From assembly GCA_032158295.1 (NCBI GenBank), contig CM063247.1, forward strand, positions 9,986,675 to 10,050,674: a DNA stretch of 64,000 bases, read 5' to 3'. A program made the position numbers and the translations under genes. The notes under the pieces are model-generated. The model was not told the DNA's origin, made no database searches, and saw only the letters and a list, made by a program, of their open reading frames with translations. Below are positions 54,720 to 64,000 of this stretch, piece by piece. Position 1 is the first letter of the stretch; the number at the start of each line of letters is the position of its first letter. This stretch comes from Pycnopodia helianthoides (lineage: Eukaryota; Echinodermata; Asteroidea; Forcipulatida; Asteriidae).

Positions 54720-55275
54720 AAGTATGCCATTGGCCATACAGTAAATCATGGTGAAGGGGTCGGAGACCGTCCGGTAGCAAAATGCGTGTAAACTAATTTT
54801 GGCTGCTCACAAACTTTTTCCAACAGTTTATTATGACTCGGATTGCCAGAGTATATTCTTTAGAAACAAATTCAAAACAAATATTTCAAGGGTGAACACA
54901 CGGCGGTTTAAAAAAATCCAATTAGTTCATGTTTTTTCACTGTTTTGTGTCCTCTGAGAAACAAGTTTGTTGTATACTAGGCCAACCCACCCCTACCAGA
55001 CATAGTCCAGAGTGCAGCTGGCGTCTATTTTACAAGATCAAGACAAACTGACAGGACGATTGATTGCCTGGAAATAACGGCGGCTGAGTCAAGAATAGCA
55101 TCAGATGCCCTAGTGTATCAATGTTAGTGAGTCATTTCATGTGGCTTCAAATTGAAGGTGATTGTCGGTCGAACACTGACCCAGCTAATTTGCTGGTTAT
55201 AGTGTATATCCGGCTATGCTCCACTAGACAACTTGAAACAATTTCAAGATTTTGACGCAACCGTTAATTAGAATT
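54720..55275. repeat. Relative of the 43455-44960 composite element
   Basis: TTGGCTGCTCACAAACT, CTCTGAGAAACAAG, GACAGGACGATTGATTGCC, CTGGTTATAGTGTATATCCGG and GCAACCGTTAATTAG occur in the same order as in the other element. It holds a single unit where the other has five. Confidence 0.8.
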
Positions 55276-56041
55276 AACATAAATTTGTTTACAACCGACG
55301 TTCACCGCCCCACCATGCCAGCGCAGTGTTATCATCCTAATTTCCTAGCTAGATAGAGGAACAGTTCACCTATATGGTCAGGACACTCTCACCAACTCAC
55401 AACCATCACCCTGAATCAGCAGCGAATAAACCAAAACTTGTCTCTGACGAGACTTGAGACCTACAGATTTAATACGAATCACCCAAACGTATAGTTTCAG
55501 TCAGAGGCCGAGTAAAAAAAGAAACATGTTTAGCGTCCGGGTTTCTAAAAAAAAGGAAGGAGAGACGGGGCTTTTTAATTTTTATTTTTTATTTCAAGAT
55601 GGCCGCCATTCTCTTTTAAATTTCAAATATCTATTGTTTTTTTTAACTGTTCAAACACAATACATAAAAGAAACATGTTGGACAAGACATTGAACATGTC
55701 CGGACTTTTTCAAAAAGAGGAGGAGACAGGGCGCTACTATTTTACTATTTTTGCTATTTTTTCCAAGACGGCCGACATGCTAAATATGACTGGCCAAGGT
55801 ATTTTTATTCAGAGATTTTGTGCTATTTTAGTGTACTGATACAATGTATGACAAAACAAATGATTTGTATAGTTTTAGTCAAATTTTCCCTTTTAAAATT
55901 TTCCCCTTTTTTTTATAAAATAGTAAAAAGTATTTAAAAAAAAGGAGGCGGGCGGGGACGCTAAACATGTTTTTATTTTTACTCGGCCTAACTATGCGCG
56001 CGCATCATCACGAAACACCACGCAATGTTATCTCGGAGACA
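55276..56041. other. Spacer, no gene seen
   Basis: AT-rich with repeated AAAGAAACATGTT and TTTTTATTTTT motifs (55520-55990). No exon recognised. Confidence 0.4.
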
Positions 56042-56330
56042 AAAATTTAACGACTTGTCAACAAGTCTAAGCTTTTGCCAATAAAAATGCGTACCGACGA
56101 CGTAAACAAGACTAACAATGCGCGCGCATCCATACCGCGACAAACATTTAACGGCTTGTCCACAAGTCTAAGCTTTTGCCAATAAAAATGCGTACCGACG
56201 ACGTAAACAAGACTAACAATGCGCGCGCATCCATACCGCGACAAACGTTTAACGACTTGTCCACAAGTCTACGCTTTTACCAATAAAAATGCGTACTGAC
56301 GACGTAAACAAGACTAACGAATGTATATAG
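56042..56330. repeat. 101-bp tandem repeat, three units
   Basis: CGACTTGTCAACAAGTCTAAG or its variant recurs at 56051, 56152 and 56253, with GACGTAAACAAGACTAAC and ATGCGCGCGCATCCATACCG. Single diverged units in the same orientation occur to the right of the satellite at 60392-60480 and 60950-61065. Confidence 0.9.
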
Positions 56331-56504
56331 AGAAAAAAACGTTTTTTTTACGAGTAGAACAGTTAGCGCAACTAGATAGTTCATGGTAACTCTAATGGCA
56401 GGGACCTTGGTTCGAGTCAGCTCGAAGCAACATACTTTCTTTTTAATTAACGAAAACAAATTGTTACTTTATATTGAACAAAAAATAGGGTGGTGTGGGC
56501 AGTA

Positions 56505-56571
56505 AATTAGCGCAAAAGGGAGAGCCACAGATTAGAAGAGCAAAGATTAGTGGTTCGAATCCCCCGGCTCC
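56505..56571 (+). repeat. tRNA-like sequence at the head of the 60-bp array
   Basis: GAGAGCCACAGATTAGAAGA followed by GTGGTTCGAATCCCCCGG. GGTTCGAATCC (56552-56562) is a good pol III B-box; a second, GGTTCGAGTC, is at about 56410. The rest does not fold as a full tRNA. Probably a SINE remnant, from whose 3' side the array starts. Confidence 0.45.
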
Positions 56572-59500
56572 CCGGCGCCTCGGGCCGGGTAAAAACTTTC
56601 TCCGGCTCCTGGGGCCGGGTAAAGATTTTCCCCGGCGCCTCGGGCCGGGTAAAAACTTTCTCCGGCTCCTGGGGCCGGGTAAAGATTTTCCCCGGCGCCT
56701 CGGGCCGGGTAAAAACTTTCTCCGGCTCCTGGGGCCGGGTAAAGATTTTCCCCGGCGCCTCGGGCCGGGTAAAAACTTTCTCCGGCTCCTGGGGCCGGGT
56801 AAAGATTTTCCCCGGCGCCTCGGGCCGGGTAAAAACTTTCTCCGGCTCCTGGGGCCGGGTAAAGATTTTCCCCGGCGCCTCGGGCCGGGTAAAAACTTTC
56901 TCCGGCTCCTGGGGCCGGGTAAAGATTTTCCCCGGCGCCTCGGGCCGGGTAAAAACTTTCTCCGGCTCCTGGGGCCGGGTAAAGATTTTCCCCGGCGCCT
57001 CGGGCCGGGTAAAAACTTTCTCCGGCTCCTGGGGCCGGGTAAAGATTTTCCCCGGCGCCTCGGGCCGGGTAAAAACTTTCTCCGGCTCCTGGGGCCGGGT
57101 AAAGATTTTCCCCGGCGCCTCGGGCCGGGTAAAAACTTTCTCCGGCTCCTGGGGCCGGGTAAAGATTTTCCCCGGCGCCTCGGGCCGGGTAAAAACTTTC
57201 TCCGGCTCCTGGGGCCGGGTAAAGATTTTCCCCGGCGCCTCGGGCCGGGTAAAAACTTTCTCCGGCTCCTGGGGCCGGGTAAAGATTTTCCCCGGCGCCT
57301 CGGGCCGGGTAAAAACTTTCTCCGGCTCCTGGGGCCGGGTAAAGATTTTCCCCGGCGCCTCGGGCCGGGTAAAAACTTTCTCCGGCTCCTGGGGCCGGGT
57401 AAAGATTTTCCCCGGCGCCTCGGGCCGGGTAAAAACTTTCTCCGGCTCCTGGGGCCGGGTAAAGATTTTCCCCGGCGCCTCGGGCCGGGTAAAAACTTTC
57501 TCCGGCTCCTGGGGCCGGGTAAAGATTTTCCCCGGCGCCTCGGGCCGGGTAAAAACTTTCTCCGGCTCCTGGGGCCGGGTAAAGATTTTCCCCGGCGCCT
57601 CGGGCCGGGTAAAAAACTTTCTCCGGCTCCTGGGGCCGGGTAAAGATTTTCCCCGGCGCCTCGGGCCGGGTAAAAACTTTCTCCGGCTCCTGGGGCCGGG
57701 TAAAGATTTTCCCCGGCGCCTCGGGCCGGGTAAAAACTTTCTCCGGCTCCTGGGGCCGGGTAAAGATTTTCCCCGGCGCCTCGGGCCGGGTAAAAACTTT
57801 CTCCGGCTCCTGGGGCCGGGTAAAGATTTTCCCCGGCGCCTCGGGCCGGGTAAAAACTTTCTCCGGCTCCTGGGGCCGGGTAAAGATTTTCCCCGGCGCC
57901 TCGGGCCGGGTAAAAACTTTCTCCGGCTCCTGGGGCCGGGTAAAGATTTTCCCCGGCGCCTCGGGCCGGGTAAAAACTTTCTCCGGCTCCTGGGGCCGGG
58001 TAAAGATTTTCCCCGGCGCCTCGGGCCGGGTAAAAACTTTCTCCGGCTCCTGGGGCCGGGTAAAGATTTTCCCCGGCGCCTCGGGCCGGGTAAAAACTTT
58101 CTCCGGCTCCTGGGGCCGGGTAAAGATTTTCCCCGGCGCCTCGGGCCGGGTAAAAACTTTCTCCGGCTCCTGGGGCCGGGTAAAGATTTTCCCCGGCGCC
58201 TCGGGCCGGGTAAAAACTTTCTCCGGCTCCTGGGGCCGGGTAAAGATTTTCCCCGGCGCCTCGGGCCGGGTAAAAACTTTCTCCGGCTCCTGGGGCCGGG
58301 TAAAGATTTTCCCCGGCGCCTCGGGCCGGGTAAAAACTTTCTCCGGCTCCTGGGGCCGGGTAAAGATTTTCCCCGGCGCCTCGGGCCGGGTAAAAACTTT
58401 CTCCGGCTCCTGGGGCCGGGTAAAGATTTTCCCCGGCGCCTCGGGCCGGGTAAAAACTTTCTCCGGCTCCTGGGGCCGGGTAAAGATTTTCCCCGGCGCC
58501 TCGGGCCGGGTAAAAACTTTCTCCGGCTCCTGGGGCCGGGTAAAGATTTTCCCCGGCGCCTCGGGCCGGGTAAAAACTTTCTCCGGCTCCTGGGGCCGGG
58601 TAAAGATTTTCCCCGGCGCCTCGGGCCGGGTAAAAACTTTCTCCGGCTCCTGGGGCCGGGTAAAGATTTTCCCCGGCGCCTCGGGCCGGGTAAAAACTTT
58701 CTCCGGCTCCTGGGGCGGGTAAAGATTTTCCCCGGCGCCTCGGCGGGTAAAAACTTCGCCGGCGGGTAAAGATTCCGCGCCTCGGCGGGTAAAACTTCCG
58801 GCTCTGGGCGGGTAAAGATTTTCCCCGGCCCTCGGGCCGGGTAAAACTTTCTCGCTCCTGGGCCGGTAAGATTTTCCCCGCGCTCGGGCGGTAAAACTTC
58901 TCCGCTCCGGGGCCGGGTAAAGATTTCCCGCGCCTGGGCGGTAAAAACTTTCTCGGCCTGGGGCGGTAAAGATTTTCCCGGCGCCTCGGGCGGTAAAAAC
59001 TTTCTCCGGCTCTGGCGGGTAAAGATTTTCCCCGGGCCTCGGGCCGGGTAAAAACTTTCTCGGCTCCTGGCCGGGTAAGATTTTCCGGCTGGGCCGGGTA
59101 AAAACTTTCTCCGGCTCCTGGCCGGGTAAAGATTCCGGCGCCGGGCCGGTAAAAACTTTCTCGCTCCTGGCGGGTAAAGTTTTCCCCGGCGCCTCGGGCC
59201 GGTAAAACTTCTCCGGCTCTGGCCGGGTAAAGATTTCCCCGGCGCCTCGGCCGGTAAAACTTTCTCCGGCTCCTGGGGCGGTAAAGATTTTCCGGCGCCT
59301 CGGCGGGTAAACTTCTCGGCTCCTGGGGCCGGGTAAAGATTTTCCCCGGCGCCTCGGGCCGGGTAAAAACTTTCTCCGGCTCCTGGGCGGGTAAAGATTT
59401 TCCCCGGCGCCTCGGGCCGGGTAAAAACTTTCTCCGGCTCCTGGGGCCGGGTAAAGATTTTCCCGGCGCCTCGGGCCGGGTAAAAACTTTCTCCGGCTCC

Positions 59501-60391
59501 TGGGGCCGGGTAAAGATTTTCCCCGGCGCCTCGGGCCGGGTAAAAACTTTCTCCGGCTCCTGGGGCCGGGTAAAGATTTTCCCCGGCGCCTCGGGCCGGG
59601 TAAAAACTTTCTCCGGCTCCTGGGGCCGGGTAAAGATTTTCCCCGGCGCCTCGGGCCGGGTAAAAACTTTCTCCGGCTCCTGGGGCCGGGTAAAGATTTT
59701 CCCCGGCGCCTCGGGCCGGGTAAAAACTTTCTCCGGCTCCTGGGGCCGGGTAAAGATTTTCCCCGGCGCCTCGGGCCGGGTAAAAACTTTCTCCGGCTCC
59801 TGGGGCCGGGTAAAGATTTTCCCCGGCGCCTCGGGCCGGGTAAAAACTTTCTCCGGCTCCTGGGGCCGGGTAAAGATTTTCCCCGGCGCCTCGGGCCGGG
59901 TAAAAACTTTCTCCGGCTCCTGGGGCCGGGTAAAGATTTTCCCCGGCGCCTCGGGCCGGGTAAAAACTTTCTCCGGCTCCTGGGGCCGGGTAAAGATTTT
60001 CCCCGGCGCCTCGGGCCGGGTAAAAACTTTCTCCGGCTCCTGGGGCCGGGTAAAGATTTTCCCCGGCGCCTCGGGCCGGGTAAAAACTTTCTCCGGCTCC
60101 TGGGGCCGGGTAAAGATTTTCCCCGGCGCCTCGGGCCGGGTAAAAACTTTCTCCGGCTCCTGGGGCCGGGTAAAGATTTTCCCCGGCGCCTCGGGCCGGG
60201 TAAAAACTTTCTCCGGCTCCTGGGGCCGGGTAAAGATTTTCCCCGGCGCCTCGGGCCGGGTAAAAACTTTCTCCGGCTCCTGGGGCCGGGTAAAGATTTT
60301 CCCCGGCGCCTCGGGCCGGGTAAAAACTTTCTCCGGCTCCTGGGGCCGGGTAAAGATTTTCCCCGGCGCCTCGGGCCGGGTAAAAACTTTC
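56572..60391. repeat. 60-bp satellite array, about 64 units
   Basis: The unit is CGGCGCCTCGGGCCGGGTAA, AAACTTTCTCCGGCTCCTGG, GGCCGGGTAAAGATTTTCCC. Each is a dimer of two about 30-bp halves (CCTCGGGCCGGGTAAAAACT / CCTGGGGCCGGGTAAAGATT), so the array is a two-step amplification. About 36 units before 58711 are almost identical (one extra A at about 57615), some 11 units in 58711-59400 are ragged, and about 17 after that are again uniform. As 60 is divisible by three, five of six frames stay open for long distances; none is a gene. Confidence 0.97.
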
Positions 60392-61424
60392 AACGACTTG
60401 TCAACAAGTCTATGATTTTGCCAATAAATGTGTGTACTGAAAATGTAACCCAGACTAGCAATGCGCGCGCATACACATGAAACACCACATATTTTACGCC
60501 TGTTAAAAACTTTTCCCTGGTCCTGTGTTTGGGAGGGTTTCAAGAATCACTTTTAAAAAAAAATCATTTCTGTTGCAATTTTGTCTAGGTCAAACCATAG
60601 ATTGACTAGACTATGGCCAGGTCATGTCTAGGTCAAACCATAGATTGACTAGACTATGGCGAATATTCTTCCTGTGTGGAAATATTTGTTCTGGTTTTTC
60701 GGTGATAAAACTTTTCTCATATATTACTAGAAAATAGAGGCAAAAACGGCAGTTTTTAATTGATGCAAAATAGGCATAATTATTTCCCCTACTTCCTTTT
60801 TGTGCTTTTTTGATATGTTGTTTGGGAGGGTTTCAAGAGACACTTGCAAAAAATGTAATTTCTGACAAAGTTTTTACCCTGCCCACGGCACCCGGCCCGA
60901 GGAGCCGGGGAAAGATTTTACCTGGCCCACGCATTGTTATTACCGCGACAAACATTTAACGACTTGTCAACAAGTCTACGCTTTTGCCAATAATAATGTT
61001 GGTGCTGACAACGTAACCAAGACTAACAATGCGCGCGCATACACACGAATCACCACGCATTGTATAATGTATAGAGAAAAGAAAACGGTTTTTTACGAGC
61101 AGAAAAGTGTTTGGAGTATAGGTAGGCCTATGCAGCGACTATATCTATGAAAATATTGTGTGGAAAAATTAAGATTTACCTTATATATTACTACAAAATA
61201 GAGGCATAAACGGCAATTTTTAATTTATGCAAAATAGGCATAATTATTTCCCCTACTTCCTTGTTTCTACTTTTGGGAGGGTTTCAAGAGACACTTGGAA
61301 AAAATATCATTTCTGTTGCAATTTTGTCTTGGTCAAAACTTTTCCCCCGTCCCGTACCACAGGACCAGGGATTTTTTTTCTCCTGACCAGAGGAACCGGG
61401 AAAAAGTTTTTACCCATACATTGA
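60392..61424. repeat. Mosaic of satellite and 101-bp fragments right of the array
   Basis: Contains 101-bp units (60392-60480, 60950-61065); three copies of GGGAGGGTTTCAAGA (60531, 60826, 61276) with TAATTATTTCCCCTACTTCC before two of them; degenerate half-units of the 60-bp satellite (60500, 60880, 61330-61410); and a 47-bp direct duplication (60582-60660, GTCTAGGTCAAACCATAGAT). Confidence 0.75.
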
Positions 61425-61616
61425 CTAGACTATGGGGAATATTCTTCCTGTGTGGAAATGTTCGCTCCAGTTTTTCGGTGATATCTCAAAAACGCGACCA
61501 CCTTTTGAAGTGAAATTTTCACAGGCTAGTTTTATTGTATATACCTGCATTATTAATTATATAGAATTAACACAATCAGTAGGCTCCAATTACTAAACGT
61601 GTACTGTGCCTTTAAA
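61425..61616. repeat. MITE subfamily E, right part
   Basis: TTTTTCGGTGATATCTCAAA … AACGTGTACTGTGCCTTTAA, same as the right half of 38574-38968. A shorter piece of the same region is at 60655-60715. Confidence 0.85.
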
Positions 61617-61991
61617 GGCAATTAAAGTATATACCTTTGGTTTTTTGGGACCGTTAAATTGCTTTAATCCTATCGTATATATTTATACAATAAAACTTAC
61701 CTGTACACATTTCAATTCAAAAGGTGGTAGCGTTTTTGAGATATCGCCGAAAATCTGGGGCGGTTATGTCCACGCAGGATCCATAATTGGAATACACAAT
61801 CTGAATGTATGTACGAAACGTTTCTCAGATTAACATTTTTTGGGAATCTCTTTTTTCTAAAACCACATTCCGTTGAAGGGAATCGTTTCTCAAAATTGTA
61901 AACATTATCAACAGCTGCTGTAGGCCTACTTCTTTAAGTTTTTACAGTCATTAATTTCGGGGGTAATTACCAAAGATATACCCTCCCTTTA
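61613..61991. repeat. TTAAAGG-type MITE, subfamily F copy 2
   Basis: TTAAAGGCAATTAAAGTATA at the left, GATATACCCTCCCTTTAGG at the right. Interior as at 18484-18862. Its left TTAA is also the right TTAA of the preceding element. Confidence 0.8.
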
Positions 61992-62091
61992 GGCATGCAA
62001 GGAGACAGCTCCAACTGCATTTGTTTTATTCCATCATACAATCCAATACACTTTCACAATTATAAATCCTTCAACATAAACAATTTCAGAC

Positions 62092-62476
62092 TTAAAGGAA
62101 CATTACAGAATTGGTAAGAACAAATATACTTTTTGATCACAGATTTACATAAAACTTACACGGTCTAATGATGATGATAGTAGAAAACATCCCTTGAAAT
62201 ATTTCTGGCTGAAATGCCATATTTGATGAGAAATGAATAAACTAACTTGCCGATTTGAGTTTATCGCTCAGTGAGCGTTTTATTCATGTGTTGAATCTAT
62301 ACGATTTCATGCAAAATGTGTAATCGGTTTTTCACTATTTTCTCGTGACCCAGATGGCCGATTGATCTCAAACTTCTACAGGTTTGTCAGTTTATGTATA
62401 TGGTGGATTACATAAAGTGCTTACACTGCCAGCAACTATTTTGTTAGCAAAAACCAATTCTGTAATGTTCCTTTAA
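62092..62476. repeat. MITE subfamily C, copy 4
   Basis: TTAAAGGAACATTACAGAAT … ATTCTGTAATGTTCCTTTAA, full length. Confidence 0.92.
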
Positions 62477-62573
62477 TATTAATGGTAACTATAATCTTGA
62501 CGCCACAAACCAAAATCCTTCTCCCTACCAATTTTCTCGGAACGAAGTTCACTTATTATTTTACACGCACGTT

Positions 62574-62788
62574 ATAGACCCATAATTGCACAACGCGCAG
62601 CGCGCATACACGCCCGTCTCCGGTCCGTCATTTTGGGTGTCAAAACGTGCACAAAAGGATGGTGCACGTGTGTACGCACCAATGCGCGTGTAAACACGTG
62701 TACCATCTTTTTGTGCACGTTTTGACACCTAAAAGGGCGGACAGGGTACGCGCGTGCAAATGCGCCGCAAGTTGTGCAATGGGTCTAT
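62574..62788. repeat. MITE with TAGACCCATAATTGCACAAC arms
   Basis: Left TATAGACCCATAATTGCACA; right GTTGTGCAATGGGTCTATA; inner pairs TGTCAAAACGTGCACAAAA / TTTTGTGCACGTTTTGACA. Confidence 0.85.
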
Positions 62789-63540
62789 ACTACTGTTGGG
62801 CGTCTTGGATAACTTTAAACTGTTAACCTTGTGATGATGATGAATTATTACTGTGTCAAGCTGTTTAAAAACTGCAGGATATTATAATTGCTACATCCGA
62901 TGATCATTTTGTGTTTTCAGTCTGTTTTTTAAAAGCTGATGGTAATGTCGATTTTTAAGAAGACAACAAATTCGGCCCCAAAAGCGCCCCCAACGGTGAA
63001 CCCATTAATAAAGTATACTGTCATAATATTTATGTCGAACAAGTTAGTTTGCAAAGTTTGATAGCATCTGGACAAAAAAATACAGAATGTATGGGATACG
63101 ATTTTTGCCGACAAAAAAAAAAAAATCAACGACCCCCAACCTAAAAAAAACAACTACCCCCCCCAAAAAAAAAAAAAAAAACAAAACAAAACAAAAGCAA
63201 CTGCAACAAATGGCCTTTAATGGCAAATTTTTTAATTTCACATTTTAACATGAACAAGTAAAAAGTGGATGATCCCTTCCTCGATCATGGTCGAAATGAA
63301 CTTTATGTATTTTGGTGGCTAGGCTTCATAAAAATCGCAGGAGAACTTTGAAAATGGAAGGGGTGTAAATGGATGACAGTAATTTAAACAGACCATTCGA
63401 TGATAACCTAAAGACAAAGAGGGGGAAACACGAACTAACTTTTAAAGATGATAAACACCCTTCCGAAAAACGGACCCCACCCGCGCCGCCGAGGGCAGCC
63501 TGCTGACCAAGTCACTATTTTAGGTAATTACGTCGTCGTT
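62789..63540. other. Spacer, no gene seen
   Basis: No exon recognised. Poly-C and poly-A runs are at about 63158-63181. Confidence 0.4.
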
Positions 63541-63554
63541 CAGTGCTCGTTGCT

Positions 63555-63575
63555 TCTTTCTGATTGGCTGCTAAA
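63555..63575 (+). promoter_or_regulatory. CCAAT-type promoter motif of the duplicate gene
   Basis: GATTGGCTGCTAAA as in the first copy, here about 180 bp before the ATG. CTATAAACA at about 63596-63604 is a weak TATA-like match. Confidence 0.5.
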
Positions 63576-63743
63576 AATAGAGTTCGTGGCTTCAACTATA
63601 AACAGTGTTTCACAAGATGGCGAACGCATATTGCAAATCCGTCTGCAAAAACACAACCCTTCACAGGTCTCATGCATATATTCGAAGCTCTCTACTACAC
63701 ACAAATTACTCTTGCAGTTACACTGAAATAACTTGACACAAAA

Positions 63744-63959
63744 ATGACGATTGATGTGTACATGAAGCTGACTACGGGGCGTGTATTTCACATACCCGTG
63801 CCGGAGGATGAGACGATACGGGAGCTATGCGAGAAAGTCGCGGTCGAAGAGGGGGTTCCCAGCAACTGTTTACGGCTCAAGTACACCGGCAAAGTGCTGA
63901 ACAAAGATCATACGATCGGCTATCTCGGTGTCCGGCAAGAAACCATTCTCAAGGCAGAT
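63744..63959 (+). CDS. Second copy of the ubiquitin-like first exon (partial gene)
   Basis: 72 codons from ATG 63744 to donor GCAGAT|GTGAGT (63959/63960). It differs from the minus-strand copy at 53109-53324 by three bases: one replaces Ser with Gly (HTISY to HTIGY) and two are silent. The donor is intact, and the gene would continue to the right beyond the window. The leader before the ATG (ACTTGACACAAAA) is shared with the first copy; further upstream the promoters resemble each other only in short blocks. Whether the other exons are also duplicated cannot be seen. Confidence 0.8.
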
Positions 63960-64000
63960 GTGAGTAATGTGTGTGTGTAACAATGCTTTTCATTGAACTT

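Noticed and set aside
56464..60543. Very long open frame (1359 codons, minus) and 382/739-codon plus-strand frames
   Set aside because: They are translations of the 60-bp satellite; a unit length divisible by three with few stops leaves five of six frames open. Low-complexity repeats, no domain, and the frame drifts through the ragged block.
63121..63181. Poly-C/poly-A runs as a retroposon tail
   Set aside because: No element could be recognised before them and no target duplication was seen.

Overview
The window is animal nuclear DNA. Its genes are split by GT-AG introns, protein-coding sequence is sparse, and the rest is AT-rich and crowded with short inverted-repeat transposons, tRNA-derived SINEs and satellite arrays. 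The coding signals (a FASTKD5-like mitochondrial protein, an Rv2258c-type methyltransferase first exon, a ubiquitin-like/VWA protein) and the repeat style suggest a marine invertebrate deuterostome, most likely an echinoderm such as a sea star. That assignment is an inference from resemblance and was not tested.

Layout. 1-14 kb: no gene recognised; scattered MITEs, two minisatellites and a LINE 3' end. 14.4-15.1 kb: one GC-rich first coding exon of a SAM-dependent methyltransferase (minus strand), with a CRE and a CCAAT box upstream. 15.5-26.4 kb: MITEs and a second LINE 3' end. 26.57-33.64 kb: a complete but lesioned FASTKD5-like gene (plus strand, six coding exons including a 39-nt microexon); a MITE lies immediately upstream and may supply the 5' leader. 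33.6-39.0 kb: SINE- and MITE-rich spacer. 39.06-53.32 kb: an eight-exon gene (minus strand) for a protein with two ubiquitin-like domains and a von Willebrand A domain; its introns hold a decayed Ty3/gypsy-like retroelement, a 220-bp tandem array and many MITEs. 53.3-63.7 kb: repeats dominated by a 3.8-kb array of a 60-bp unit. 63.74 kb to the end: a near-identical second copy of the first ubiquitin-like exon, on the plus strand, so the two copies face away from each other across the satellite.

The genes do not form an operon or a visible pathway. FASTKD5 (mitochondrial RNA processing) and the ubiquitin-like/VWA gene converge tail to tail. The most notable points are the recent inverted duplication of the ubiquitin-like/VWA gene start (coding exon 3 differences in 216 nt, promoter clearly diverged), the Ubl-Ubl-VWA architecture, a C-terminus encoded by a transposon, repeated joining of MITEs through one shared TTAA, and a block inside the satellite whose pattern of small deletions looks like unpolished sequence. 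Three independent one-base problems in otherwise intact exons (27582, 28272/28273, about 52269) also suggest small indel errors, or real decay, in this assembly.
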